Positions 9,232 to 18,449 of a DNA stretch of 46,836 nt are shown piece by piece. Position 1 is the stretch's first letter. Every line of letters begins with the position of its first letter. The translations under genes were made by a program, and so were the position numbers. Origin of the DNA: an uncultured Clostridia bacterium (GTDB taxonomy: Bacteria > Bacillota > Clostridia > TANB77 > CAG-508); contig CAKPAX010000010.1 of assembly GCA_934133175.1 (NCBI GenBank), forward strand, positions 1 through 46,836, in the 5' to 3' direction. The notes under the pieces were generated by a model that saw nothing but the letters and a program-made list of their open reading frames with translations, was not told where the DNA came from and searched no databases.

Positions 9232-9750
9232 TTATTTACCGTTTACTGTAACTAATCCAGAAGCTTCTGCAGATATTTGATAAGAATCATTTCCTGTTAC
9301 TTTATATAAAAAGTTTTTTAATTGTTGTGAAATTGTTGTATTAGTATTTTTTACACTAACAGAAATTCTATCTCCTTCTTTTAATGTTAAAGTTCCATTT
9401 TTCATAGCATCTAAAACTTGTGTTGTGTACATTGTGTAATATTGGTTTTCCCCAATTTTATCTAAAGCTACACTTGATGCTTTTTTTCCTAAGTTTTCAT
9501 CTAATATTTGAACTTTTAATTCTACATCATAAGAATTTCCTGTTGCTGATATTTGTTCAACTAATTTTGAATAATTTTCTTCTGTTAATTTACCTGTTTT
9601 CTTTACATTATCTACAAACTCTGATGTTATTGTTTGTACTGATAAATTTGCAACATCATCACTTCTATCTGATAATGTCATTAGTGGAAAGACAAACATT
9701 AATATTGCTGCTAAAAATATTGCAATTATTGTTATAGTAGTATCTCCCAT
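9232..9750 (-). CDS. Pseudopilin-like protein, 172 aa
   Basis: Starts MGDTTITIIAIFLAAILMFVF: an N-terminal hydrophobic helix with almost no leader, followed by a soluble domain with a DRSDDVANLSVQTITSEFVDNVKKTGKLT helix and a C-terminal beta-type region. This resembles pseudopilins of Tad/type II systems, although the N-terminus differs from the MENAS family upstream. RBS GAGGAGG precedes the ATG. It probably assembles in the envelope with the neighbouring subunits. Exact role unknown. Confidence 0.72.
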   Translation of the reverse strand: MGDTTITIIAIFLAAILMFVFPLMTLSDRSDDVANLSVQTITSEFVDNVKKTGKLTEENYSKLVEQISATGNSYDVELKVQILDENLGKKASSVALDKIGENQYYTMYTTQVLDAMKNGTLTLKEGDRISVSVKNTNTTISQQLKNFLYKVTGNDSYQISAEASGLVTVNGK

Positions 9751-9791
9751 ATTTATTACCTCCTCTTAAGATGTAAAATCAACATCCTTTT

Positions 9792-10433
9792 TTATTTATA
9801 CCATTCTGCCTTTGTTATATATGTTATAACTCTTTTTTCTGTTTTGTTAACTTCTGAAATTTCATCATCATTTGAATTGGGTTCTCCATTATTAACATCT
9901 TCGATATAATATACCCCTAATTCTTCTTTGAATTTCGTCTTTTTTATTATATCATAAAAGCCGTTTACTTGCAAGTTTTCAAAATTATTATTAAAACTTG
10001 TAACGTTTTTTAATCCTCCATATAATACTTTATCTATAAATAATGTGGCTTTTTCTTGATTAGCAATAGATTCTTTTTCCAAATTTATTTCATTTGTTTC
10101 CACCATTTTTCCATTTACTTTTCTTTTATAAATATTTAATGGATTAGTTGTTCCATTTTCTTCTTTATAAAATCTTACAATATAATTTTCTTTATATGCT
10201 CTGTACAATGCTGGTACTATTGTTTCTACTCCTACTGTTCTAATTTCCATTGCTTTTCCCTCTGAATTAAGAGTAGAACTAATATATTTATAATCAAAAT
10301 CTCTGTCTGTTCTGTCTACAATTGCTTGCGTTGTTTGCCTTGCTAAAGAAAAAGATGATATCCCTATAGACAATGCAACAACAAAAACTAGTACAGCAAA
10401 AGCCATAAATAGTGCTTCACTTGCATTTTCCAT
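9792..10433 (-). CDS. MENAS-type pseudopilin-like protein, 213 aa
   Basis: Begins MENASEALFMAFAVLVFVVALS, so the hydrophobic helix starts almost at the initiator Met with no room for a classical prepilin leader. A SLARQTTQAIVDRTDRDFDYKYI helix follows, then a mixed alpha/beta domain of about 150 residues. One of six proteins in this operon with the same N-terminal signature (MENASKAL or MENASEAL). Its soluble domain is unlike the three tandem paralogues next to it, so it is probably a minor subunit. Confidence 0.78.
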   Translation of the reverse strand: MENASEALFMAFAVLVFVVALSIGISSFSLARQTTQAIVDRTDRDFDYKYISSTLNSEGKAMEIRTVGVETIVPALYRAYKENYIVRFYKEENGTTNPLNIYKRKVNGKMVETNEINLEKESIANQEKATLFIDKVLYGGLKNVTSFNNNFENLQVNGFYDIIKKTKFKEELGVYYIEDVNNGEPNSNDDEISEVNKTEKRVITYITKAEWYK

Positions 10434-10472
10434 ATCGTATCATCTCCAATCTTAGTTTGTATTATTTTGTGT

Positions 10473-10874
10473 TTAATTTTCTATTATTTTTATTTTACTT
10501 ACAAGTCCTCCACTTGTTTTTAATGATATTGATACATCGTAAGTTGATCCTGTTTTTATAGTATCATCTAAGCTTTTAACAGCTTTAGGATTTCCTTTAT
10601 CTGGGTCTAAAGAAATTGTCTTTGAAGCATCTCCTTGATATGTAGAATTACTTGTTTTTATTTTATTAATTAGTGCTTTTACATTTGCCCCTCTAATATT
10701 CTTACCTACATATGATTCAAATGGTTCATTAAATTGTGTAACTTCTAATTCACTCATTGAATTATTATTTATTACTCCCGCAGCTTGTTGATATATTATT
10801 ACACCAAGTGAAATAATTAAAATTGAAATTAATATAGCTCCTGCTATAATCAATGCCTTACTTGCATTTTCCAT
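10473..10874 (-). CDS. Major pseudopilin-like subunit, paralogue 3 of 3
   Basis: 133 aa. Starts MENASKALIIAGAILISILI and is almost identical to the next two genes upstream over the first 70 residues, through NNNSMSELEVTQFNEPFESYVGKN in two overlapping stretches. The C-terminal half (STYQGDASKTISLDP onward, ending SLKTSGGLVSKIKII) diverges between copies. The shape is one membrane helix, a short helix, then a beta domain. Spacing to the upstream copy is only 18 bases. Likely product of tandem duplication, and a candidate for the main fibre subunit because it is present in three copies. Confidence 0.82.
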   Translation of the reverse strand: MENASKALIIAGAILISILIISLGVIIYQQAAGVINNNSMSELEVTQFNEPFESYVGKNIRGANVKALINKIKTSNSTYQGDASKTISLDPDKGNPKAVKSLDDTIKTGSTYDVSISLKTSGGLVSKIKIIEN

Positions 10875-10892
10875 ATTATATCATCTCCAATC

Positions 10893-11318
10893 TTATTTAT
10901 TTGCAGTTACATTTATAACACTTACAAGTCCTCCACTTGTTTTTAATGATATTGATACATCATATGTTTTACCTGTTTCTGCCTTGACAACCTTATATTT
11001 TGTTCCATCTGCATCAGTTGTTTTTTTAGGTGTTACCGTTACATCTCCTGTGATTGTGACCATTTTAGAATCATCACCTTGATAAGTTGAATTACTTGAA
11101 GTTACTTTACTTATCAATGCATTTACATTTGCCCCTCTAACATTTTTACCAACATATGCTTCAAATGGTTCATTAAATTGTGTGACTTCTAATTCACTCA
11201 TTGAATTATTATTAATTACTCCTGCAGCTTGTTGATATATTATTACACCAAGTGAAATAATTAAAATTGAAATTAATATAGCTCCTGCTATAATCAATGC
11301 CTTACTTGCATTTTCCAT
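10893..11318 (-). CDS. Major pseudopilin-like subunit, paralogue 2 of 3
   Basis: 141 aa, same MENASKAL start and same central EVTQFNEPFEAYVGKNVRGANV motif as its two neighbours. It carries a slightly longer variable loop (about residues 90-115, including VTPKKTTDADGTKY) before the shared SLKTSGGLVS ending. The intergenic spacers on both sides are near-identical, with the same CCAATCTTAT segment. The variable loop probably faces outward; this is inference. Confidence 0.82.
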   Translation of the reverse strand: MENASKALIIAGAILISILIISLGVIIYQQAAGVINNNSMSELEVTQFNEPFEAYVGKNVRGANVNALISKVTSSNSTYQGDDSKMVTITGDVTVTPKKTTDADGTKYKVVKAETGKTYDVSISLKTSGGLVSVINVTANK

Positions 11319-11336
11319 ATTATATCATCTCCAATC

Positions 11337-11744
11337 TTATTTAGTAGTTGTAGTTTTATTTTCATTTATTCTTATCGTACTTATAAGTCCTCCACTTGTT
11401 GTACCACTTATAGATACATCATAAGTTGAGCCAGCACTTATAGAAGCATCTAATGATTTTACACTTCCACTTTGGTCTAATTTTATTGTTTTTGAATCAT
11501 CTCCTTGATATGTTGAATTACTTGCATTTATTTTACTAATTAATGCCTTTACATTTGCACCTCTAACATTCTTACCTACATATGATTCAAAAGGTTCATT
11601 AAATTGTGTAACTTCTAATTCACTCATTGAATTATTATTAACTACGCCTGCAGCTTGTTGGTATATTATTACACCAAGTGAAATAATTAAAATTGAAATT
11701 AATATAGCTCCTGCTATAATCAATGCCTTACTTGCATTTTCCAT
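11337..11744 (-). CDS. Major pseudopilin-like subunit, paralogue 1 of 3
   Basis: 135 aa, first of the tandem triplet in transcription order. MENASKALIIAGAILISILI membrane helix, then the conserved ELEVTQFNEPFESYVGKNVR block and a C-terminal beta domain with SGTTSGGLISTIRI. The upstream gap (11745-11813) has an AAAGGAGGAAAATTTT binding site, stronger than those of the other two copies, consistent with high expression. Confidence 0.82.
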   Translation of the reverse strand: MENASKALIIAGAILISILIISLGVIIYQQAAGVVNNNSMSELEVTQFNEPFESYVGKNVRGANVKALISKINASNSTYQGDDSKTIKLDQSGSVKSLDASISAGSTYDVSISGTTSGGLISTIRINENKTTTTK

Positions 11745-11813
11745 AAAATTTTCCTCCTTTGTTTTTTTATTATATTTTTTCGATAGTAATCTATCTAAAT
11801 TTAATAACTTTAT

Positions 11814-12245
11814 TTATTCTAAAACTTGCTCAAAATATACTTTTTTTACTCTTTTTGTAATATCATGGTATTCCAAATTTGTACACTTAAATTTTATGCT
11901 ACCAAAATTTTGTACAAATTTATCTATGCCACCACTATATATAGTTTCCATATCATATGTTGTTTCATTATCTAATATATATATTTGTATATTTATTGAA
12001 TTTTCATTATTTTCTATATATTTTCCATTTTCATCTTTTGAAACATTAAATTTTATATTATTATCTACCGCTTTATTTATTAATGTAGCTACTTCTGTGC
12101 CTAAAATTTCTTTTTGATTATAATACTCAAATGTAAAATTATCTTCTTTTATGTTATTCAATGTCGCCTTATAGTTTATATATGCCATAGCAACTACTAT
12201 GACTATCACTATAACAACAATTAAAAAATATATTATTTTCTTCAT
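11814..12245 (-). CDS. Small membrane-anchored Tad-locus protein, 143 aa
   Basis: N-terminal membrane segment preceded by MKK (IIYFLIVVIVIVIVVAMAYI), then a soluble domain. It lacks the MENAS start but keeps the domain seen in its neighbours: the FEYYNQKEILGTEVATLINKAVDNN block corresponds to FEAYNKDELLGTEIYTLLNKVVDYN in the gene at 12778. It is therefore a diverged homologue with a different membrane anchor, perhaps a minor subunit or assembly factor. Confidence 0.75.
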   Translation of the reverse strand: MKKIIYFLIVVIVIVIVVAMAYINYKATLNNIKEDNFTFEYYNQKEILGTEVATLINKAVDNNIKFNVSKDENGKYIENNENSINIQIYILDNETTYDMETIYSGGIDKFVQNFGSIKFKCTNLEYHDITKRVKKVYFEQVLE

Positions 12246-12306
12246 TTTTTTCCTTTACAATCTTAACATATGTTATATTTGATTTCAATAAAAACTTATA
12301 AATTTA

Positions 12307-12759
12307 TTAATTAGTCTTAATTTTAATTTCATATACCCTTCCAGTAACATTACTAATATTAATATTTGTACATGTATAAAATTTTTCATTATTTATAAAA
12401 TTTTGAATTTTTCCGGTTTGCTCTTCAATTGAAATATCATCTATTTCCTTATTATCCAACTTAACACAAACATATAAAGTTCCTGATTTTCCACTATTAG
12501 TAGAATCTAATCCATAATACTTATTATTTTCACTTGCAAAATTAGCAAGTTCTAATATTTCATAAATTGTCACATCTTTTCTTCCTTGATATGCTACAAA
12601 TTGTGAATTAAATTTATTTAAAGCATTTATTTCATTTTCTTTTTGTATTTGAGCCGCGGAATTTCCAAAGCTAGTAAATAAATAGACTCCTAAAGATAAA
12701 ACTAATACTCCTATTAAAATCCCTGCTGCCATTATTAATGCTTTTGATGCATTCTCCAT
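12307..12759 (-). CDS. MENAS-type pseudopilin-like protein, 150 aa
   Basis: Starts MENASKALIMAAGILIGVLV, then a helix with NALNKFNSQFVAYQGRKDVTIYEILELANFA, equivalent to the FN(x)QF/EAY segment of its paralogues. The C-terminal beta domain ends NVTGRVYEIKIK, close to the RVKKVYFE and GRIIGMKFKF endings of neighbours. RBS AAGGAG. A single-anchor envelope protein, probably part of the same filament or pseudopilus. Confidence 0.78.
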   Translation of the reverse strand: MENASKALIMAAGILIGVLVLSLGVYLFTSFGNSAAQIQKENEINALNKFNSQFVAYQGRKDVTIYEILELANFASENNKYYGLDSTNSGKSGTLYVCVKLDNKEIDDISIEEQTGKIQNFINNEKFYTCTNINISNVTGRVYEIKIKTN

Positions 12760-12777
12760 ATGTTTTTCTCCTTATTT

Positions 12778-13515
12778 TTATTTAAATTTACCTGTAAATT
12801 TAAATTTCATTCCTATTATTCTTCCTGTATTCTTATTGTAAGTTGGACTACCATTTATTTTAAATATTCCTCTTTTAAATTGAACAATTTCATAATATTT
12901 TAATATACTATCTTTTATTTTCGTTGAATTTATAGTATTATAAGTTACCGTTTTTCCTGTACATTTTTGATAAAATTGTATTGCATCTCTTTCATTATCA
13001 CTATTACCTTTACCATACAACGTTGATATTCCTGATGATAATGCTTGTAATTGTTTTTCTGTAAGTCCTGTATCTTTCATAGCATTACTAACCGTATTAT
13101 TAATATTTGTTCCAAGTGTATTTGAAGTTTCTCCAACAGTAATCTTTGACCCACTAAATACTCTTAAACTATTATCATATGAAAATGTATTCTGTTTATT
13201 ATTTAAATCAATTTCTATCGACATTGGTTCATATCCAATGTCTACACCAGTGTCATTTATTCCTTTTGTGGATTTTCTTCTATTGTAATCAACTACTTTA
13301 TTTAATAATGTGTATATTTCTGTTCCCAAAAGTTCATCTTTATTATAAGCTTCAAATTCCATATTAAATTTTGCAACTTGTTCACTTGCTTTAGCTTTAT
13401 TAGCTGTACTCTGAAATATTCCTATTCCATTGAACATCATAATTAATAAAGAAATAACTACTAATGCAATTAACATTCCTGCTGCTATTAATAAAGCTTT
13501 TGATGCATTTTCCAT
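12778..13515 (-). CDS. MENAS-type pseudopilin-like protein, 245 aa
   Basis: MENASKALLIAAGMLIALVV membrane helix, then KASEQVAKFNMEFEAYNKDELLGTEIYTLL, the block shared across the family, and an inserted middle region (about residues 110-190) with Ser/Thr-rich and helical sequence. It ends with NTGRIIGMKFKF. It is the longest MENAS-type member and the first pseudopilin after the core machinery genes. Sixteen bases separate it from the TadB/C-like gene. Confidence 0.78.
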   Translation of the reverse strand: MENASKALLIAAGMLIALVVISLLIMMFNGIGIFQSTANKAKASEQVAKFNMEFEAYNKDELLGTEIYTLLNKVVDYNRRKSTKGINDTGVDIGYEPMSIEIDLNNKQNTFSYDNSLRVFSGSKITVGETSNTLGTNINNTVSNAMKDTGLTEKQLQALSSGISTLYGKGNSDNERDAIQFYQKCTGKTVTYNTINSTKIKDSILKYYEIVQFKRGIFKINGSPTYNKNTGRIIGMKFKFTGKFK

Positions 13516-13530
13516 ATACTATTCTCCTTT

Positions 13531-15612
13531 TTATTTTGCTGTTAATGCAGTAAATGTTCCTGACATACTTGTCATACCAACAAATACTAATGGTATTATT
13601 AAATAACCAACAAATAAACATACCATTGGTGCAAATCCGATTACTTTTCCTATCATACCTTTTTTCTTTATTAGTCTTTCATTTGATTCTTTACGTCTAG
13701 CCTGATAATAATCTCTTTCTGTATCCAATTCATCAAATGCATCTTGAATTGGTATTTTTTCTACTGCTGCCTGTAAACTTTCTATTATACGTATAAATGG
13801 TTGATATGTTGTATCATTTTTTAATTCTTCCAATGCTTCCCATGCACCAGCTTCATAATTGTTAACACATTTGCTTATTGGCTCTCTAAATATATTTGAA
13901 TATCTCTCTAACCATTCTAATATTATTTCAACATTAACCCTCTCTATTCTCATAAGCATAAGTATTATTGTTTGGAATTGCATTACCTCATCTTCCATTT
14001 CTAGTTGCCTCATTTTCATTTGGAATTTTAACAACCATATTGGAGCCATATATGCAATTATTGAAAATACAAATGCTAATAATAACTCAAACCATTTCAT
14101 ATTTTCACTATTAACTATTTTTAACTTTTTAAAAACTCTGGCTGATGCTGTTTCTAATTCTTTATCTGATGCATCTGTATAATATTTAGAACGTTGCATT
14201 GCACGCGAAATATCTTGTTCTGTTGTTTCTAATTTTCCTTTAAACATATCTAGGAAATAATTATCTTGTTCTGTTAGTTCATTGGCTGCTTTTAAATCCT
14301 TAGCCGACAATGATCCCATTACATTATAATCTGTTGTTGGTTCTTCATAAACATAATCTATTGCTATTTTATGTAATTGTGCCATAAGTACAACAGACAC
14401 CATACATGTTACTATTGCAAGTGTTATTCTATTTACATACAGCCATTCCATTTTTAATTTGGATGCTGAATCTTTTAATAATTTTTGTACTACTCTATAA
14501 TCTTTTGTTCCTTTTTTAGGAATAAATAAATCTACAATTTTTTTAATTATTGGTTTTTTGTACAACTTTGCTTGCCAAGGATTTTCTGGTCTTGTATCTA
14601 TTGTTGTTGAACCATTATCTTTTAATTTTCTTGTTAACATATATGATACAAATGTTAATATAAGTATTAATATTTGTACAATCATGCCAGATTTTCCATA
14701 ATAGAAACTTTGTGTAAAACTAAAATTAGAAACTGCCCAATTTTTTAGTGGCTCTAATAATAGTATTGGTACTATGGAAATTATTGATAAACTTTGAAAA
14801 ACATAATCTAGTTTATCTCTTTTTAATATTTCTAATTGCATCTCTTGCGTTATGTTATTAACGTTTTTTAAGTATAAAGATGCTCCATCCATTTTTCTGT
14901 CACCAAATTCTTTTGTTAAATATGATACACCTGCAAATTCCTTTAAGAAACTATTTGGTGCAACATCATAGTATTTTTCTAATTCTCCTTCTGGATCATT
15001 TGAAATTAACACCTCATAAATTTTTTCACCCTGTCTTGATACATCCATTTCATCATCTTGTGAAACTTGATATATTGCTTCTTCTACCATGTTAAATTCA
15101 TGATATGCATGTCTTATTTCTGAAAAAAAGTCTATTTGTTGTTTTAATAAATTATTATCTTTTTTATCTACTAAACCATCTATATAAGTATCTATCATAA
15201 ATAATTCAAATATTAATAATATTGACATTACTAATGTATTTGTATGTGTTAATATTATTGTTAGTAAAACTAATGGTATTAATACAGCTAATGTTTTTGT
15301 TAATATTTTTGCAGAATCTCTTCTTGTAGCATATTCATCATCTACATTTATTATTTCTAATCTTCTCCTAAGTTTTAATACATATCTTTTTAAAACAGGT
15401 ATTTTTGTATATGTTAAATACAATTTTTGAAATAATACTTCTGAAGAGTATTTATTTGATTTTGTTCCTTTTTGTAATTGGACTATTTCTTTATAATCTG
15501 AACCTTGCATTTTTTTACGTAATATAAAATATGTAACAACTATTATAGCAAATAATCCTACTGTTCCACCCATTATATATAACATTAGTTGTGTTGTGTC
15601 CACTAATAACAC
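13531..15612 (-). CDS. TadB/TadC-like inner-membrane platform protein (fused), 693 aa
   Basis: Polytopic platform protein of the T2SSF (GspF/TadB/TadC) type that couples the ATPase to subunit assembly. Membrane segments are visible near residues 8-28, 110-140, 275-320, 395-415 and 515-535, with a C-terminal pair near 655-685 (IGFAPMVCLFVGYLIIPLVF). The cytoplasmic region ERVNVEIILEWLERYSNIFREPIS and AAVEKIPIQDAFDELDTERDYYQ is the recognisable F-domain helical bundle. At almost 700 aa it is about twice a single TadB or TadC, which suggests that both are fused into one chain. It lies directly after the ATPase gene. Confidence 0.83.
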   Translation of the reverse strand: MLLVDTTQLMLYIMGGTVGLFAIIVVTYFILRKKMQGSDYKEIVQLQKGTKSNKYSSEVLFQKLYLTYTKIPVLKRYVLKLRRRLEIINVDDEYATRRDSAKILTKTLAVLIPLVLLTIILTHTNTLVMSILLIFELFMIDTYIDGLVDKKDNNLLKQQIDFFSEIRHAYHEFNMVEEAIYQVSQDDEMDVSRQGEKIYEVLISNDPEGELEKYYDVAPNSFLKEFAGVSYLTKEFGDRKMDGASLYLKNVNNITQEMQLEILKRDKLDYVFQSLSIISIVPILLLEPLKNWAVSNFSFTQSFYYGKSGMIVQILILILTFVSYMLTRKLKDNGSTTIDTRPENPWQAKLYKKPIIKKIVDLFIPKKGTKDYRVVQKLLKDSASKLKMEWLYVNRITLAIVTCMVSVVLMAQLHKIAIDYVYEEPTTDYNVMGSLSAKDLKAANELTEQDNYFLDMFKGKLETTEQDISRAMQRSKYYTDASDKELETASARVFKKLKIVNSENMKWFELLLAFVFSIIAYMAPIWLLKFQMKMRQLEMEDEVMQFQTIILMLMRIERVNVEIILEWLERYSNIFREPISKCVNNYEAGAWEALEELKNDTTYQPFIRIIESLQAAVEKIPIQDAFDELDTERDYYQARRKESNERLIKKKGMIGKVIGFAPMVCLFVGYLIIPLVFVGMTSMSGTFTALTAK

Positions 15613-15629
15613 CTCCCTATTTGTAATTA

Positions 15630-17588
15630 TTATTCTGCCTTAGGTTTTCTTCCTCTTTTTTTTGTAACCGTTTCTGTAGAATCTGCTCCTACTGCAACTT
15701 TAGTTTGATCTCCCCAAAATTTGTTTACAAATCTATCAAAATCTTCTACATCGCTTTCATCCATATTATTTCTCATTTCTATTAAGTTTTTATCAGAAAT
15801 TTTATTTGTTATTACATATTCTCCATTTACATATTCCATTATATTTCTATATGTATATAATTTTTTATCTGTTGTTTTTGAAAAATAATGTGTTGCATTG
15901 TCAAAAAATTTATCAAATTTTCCTTCCAAAGTTTTTTCATTTCTATGATCAAATGTATATTCATTTTTTTGTTCTATTGGTATACATTCTGTGACTCTTT
16001 CTATATATCTTCTTCCTCTAAAGTCTTTAACTAAATGTATATCAAAGTTTAATACTTGTACAACTTGCTCTTCTGCTGTTTTTTCATCATTGAATACTCC
16101 AGCTCTTAACATTGAGTTACGTAATGCAGTAACTAAGTCTGGGAACGTCTTAGCATGGTGAGTAAATAATGTGAATTTTGATGCAACTTGGGCTGATTGT
16201 ATCATCCAAGAAGCAACTGGGTCTGTTGCAACCTCACCTATGATGTTAACAGAACCATCTGTTTTCTTTTGAACGTCCAAACAATCTTGTCCTGAAACTG
16301 TTTCTGTTTCACGCATTGATAAAATATTTCTTGTTGGATATATTTTTCTTAAGTGCAACTCGAAAGCAGTTTCTGTAATACGTAAGTTCATTGTTTCATA
16401 TATATTTTCTATCATCGCCATAAGCATTGTTGTTTTACCACAACCTTGCTCACCAGTAAGTGATATAATTCTTGCTCCTTTTACTAAGAATTTTAATAAA
16501 TTTATCGCATCTTCTTTTCCTGGGAACAATACTATTTGTTCTAGTGTAGCACGTTTAACGTCAAATTTTCTTACGAAAAATGCCCATGTTTCTGACATAC
16601 TTGGTCTTACAACAACAACACGAGAACCATCTTTCATTTCATTTATTTTATAACCATTTGTATCTGATAATTGTCCTGGATTGTTATATTTATAAATATT
16701 TTGACATACTCTTTTTAATTCAGCTTCTGTTCCAAATGATAAAAATGCTAAACGAATTGATTTACCTTGGAACATTATCCAAATACTATCACAAGCTCTT
16801 GGAACTTTGTGTTCTGTTATTTGTTCTAAATAATCTCCATCTGTTGTTTGAGCTACTTGGCTTAAAAATGATTCTGGAAGTCCAGATACACCACCTGAAA
16901 CACCATCTATGTTCATATCTCTTATTTCATCTATACTACTATAGCCTTTGTAATGTTGATATATTCTTTGTACCAATATAGCCAATTTGTCTTGGAATGA
17001 TAAAACCATATTTTCTGTTTCATATATTTCATCAATTTCTTCTGATGTTATAACATATGAAGGCTTTGTTTCTCCTTCAACATATTTTAATGCAGCCAAA
17101 TTATATTTTTTTATCATTTCTGTTAACGCTTCATAACCAAATTCTTTTTTATACATATGTATTAATATGTCAAATTTGTCTTGAGATGTTAAAAGTGATG
17201 GTATATCAAAAGGAATTGCCTTTGATATATTAACTTCATCTAATCCATATTCTTGTTCTAATAAATCTGATATAAGTTCTTTTACATATTTTTTGTCATT
17301 TACGTCTCCATATGTACATCCTTTTAATGCTTTTTTCAATTCATATTTTTTATTTTTTCTTCTTTTTAATTCTTCTTCTGAAAGACCTATATCATATAAA
17401 TTTACTTTTGTTATTTCATCTAATCTCTTTTTTACAAATTGTGTCATATTTTCTAATGTGTATGTTTGATCATCTACTTCAACAGTTTCTTCAACTGGTG
17501 CTTCTTTTTTACCTTTTATATATTTCATTACTACAAATATAGCCAAAACTATAATTATTAACATTAATACAATATTAGTTATTGTCAT
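15630..17588 (-). CDS. CpaF/TadA-like secretion ATPase with N-terminal membrane anchor
   Basis: Hexameric ATPase that powers pilus or pseudopilus assembly. The Walker A motif is GEQGCGKTTMLMAMI at about residues 380-394, with the Walker B region SVNIIGEVATDPVASWM and the His-box FTHHAKTFPDLVTALRNSML downstream. A CpaF N-terminal domain precedes it. Unusually, the chain begins with a membrane segment (TNIVLMLIIIVLAIFVVMKYIKGKK), so the enzyme appears tethered to the membrane, and it ends in a charged tail with KKRGRKPKAE. At 652 aa it is longer than typical CpaF. Neighbours (ParA/CpaE-like and TadB/C-like genes) confirm the Tad-type context. Confidence 0.88.
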   Translation of the reverse strand: MTITNIVLMLIIIVLAIFVVMKYIKGKKEAPVEETVEVDDQTYTLENMTQFVKKRLDEITKVNLYDIGLSEEELKRRKNKKYELKKALKGCTYGDVNDKKYVKELISDLLEQEYGLDEVNISKAIPFDIPSLLTSQDKFDILIHMYKKEFGYEALTEMIKKYNLAALKYVEGETKPSYVITSEEIDEIYETENMVLSFQDKLAILVQRIYQHYKGYSSIDEIRDMNIDGVSGGVSGLPESFLSQVAQTTDGDYLEQITEHKVPRACDSIWIMFQGKSIRLAFLSFGTEAELKRVCQNIYKYNNPGQLSDTNGYKINEMKDGSRVVVVRPSMSETWAFFVRKFDVKRATLEQIVLFPGKEDAINLLKFLVKGARIISLTGEQGCGKTTMLMAMIENIYETMNLRITETAFELHLRKIYPTRNILSMRETETVSGQDCLDVQKKTDGSVNIIGEVATDPVASWMIQSAQVASKFTLFTHHAKTFPDLVTALRNSMLRAGVFNDEKTAEEQVVQVLNFDIHLVKDFRGRRYIERVTECIPIEQKNEYTFDHRNEKTLEGKFDKFFDNATHYFSKTTDKKLYTYRNIMEYVNGEYVITNKISDKNLIEMRNNMDESDVEDFDRFVNKFWGDQTKVAVGADSTETVTKKRGRKPKAE

Positions 17589-17601
17589 TTATTTTAGCCT
17601 C

Positions 17602-18444
17602 CTATCTTCTTTGTTGTAATACTTGTAACCTATATAAAATATTTTCAGATACCCTACTAACTTCACTTATAAAAAATGCATTTCTATCTTCACTATCAAT
17701 TTTTCTAAACTTTAAAAACATATCTGCAACTCTTGCTTCTTCACATGCTTCGAAAAATTGTGTATTATATGGAAGTGTTAATACTTGATTTCTTTCTCCT
17801 AAATATCTTGATATATTTTTTGAAGTATATTTTGAATATTTATCAAATCTTCCTATTAGTAATAAAACTTTTGGATCTTTAAATAATGGATTTCTTTCTT
17901 TTATTTCCACAAAATTATTTAATGCTTTTAATCTTTGAGATAATGTTACTACCAATATATCTGAAACCCTAATTATTTCATCTTGTATGCTTTTTGCCAT
18001 ACTTGTATTTAAATCTACAAATACTAAATCATAATATTTGTTTGCTAATTCTATTATTGTTTGATAACTTTCTGATACTTTGTCATAGCTTTCTCTTTGT
18101 CCATCAAATCCTAATAAAATTTCTAATCTATCTTTAAATACAATTTTTGTATAATCTGTTATTATATCTGGTGTAACTCTATTACTTTTTACAACTCTAT
18201 CTAATCCTTCTATTCCACTCTTTAAAGCAATTGTATTAGTATTTGGTCCAAATAATCCTAAATTCTTTTTTACTTTTTTTTCATCTTCAAAAAAACAATT
18301 TCTTAAAGTATCATCATTAAAACTTGTTGACAGTATTAATATTTTTTTATTATGTTCTATTGCCATTTGTGTAGCAACAGCCACTATAGCTGATGTTTTT
18401 CCAACATGTTCTTTATTATTACCCCAAAATGTAATAATTGCCAT
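17602..18444 (-). CDS. CpaE/ParA-like ATPase
   Basis: MinD/ParA-superfamily ATPase, probably used to localise the machine in the cell. The P-loop GNNKEHVGKTSAIVAVATQMA is at about residues 9-30 with the deviant Walker lysine region altered (N-N-K-E-H instead of K-G-G). The Walker B-like strand YYDLVFVDLNTSM and the switch region DILVVTLSQRLKALNNF are present. A RBS AAAGGAGC precedes the ATG. It lies between a second ParA-like gene and the CpaF-like gene. Confidence 0.82.
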   Translation of the reverse strand: MAIITFWGNNKEHVGKTSAIVAVATQMAIEHNKKILILSTSFNDDTLRNCFFEDEKKVKKNLGLFGPNTNTIALKSGIEGLDRVVKSNRVTPDIITDYTKIVFKDRLEILLGFDGQRESYDKVSESYQTIIELANKYYDLVFVDLNTSMAKSIQDEIIRVSDILVVTLSQRLKALNNFVEIKERNPLFKDPKVLLLIGRFDKYSKYTSKNISRYLGERNQVLTLPYNTQFFEACEEARVADMFLKFRKIDSEDRNAFFISEVSRVSENILYRLQVLQQRR

Positions 18445-18449
18445 ATTTT

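Noticed and set aside
13400..13621. Small ORFs antisense to or out of frame with the Tad-like and other genes
   Set aside because: They lie inside well-supported genes, lack ribosome-binding sites and have the Leu/Phe-rich bias typical of antisense AT-rich sequence.
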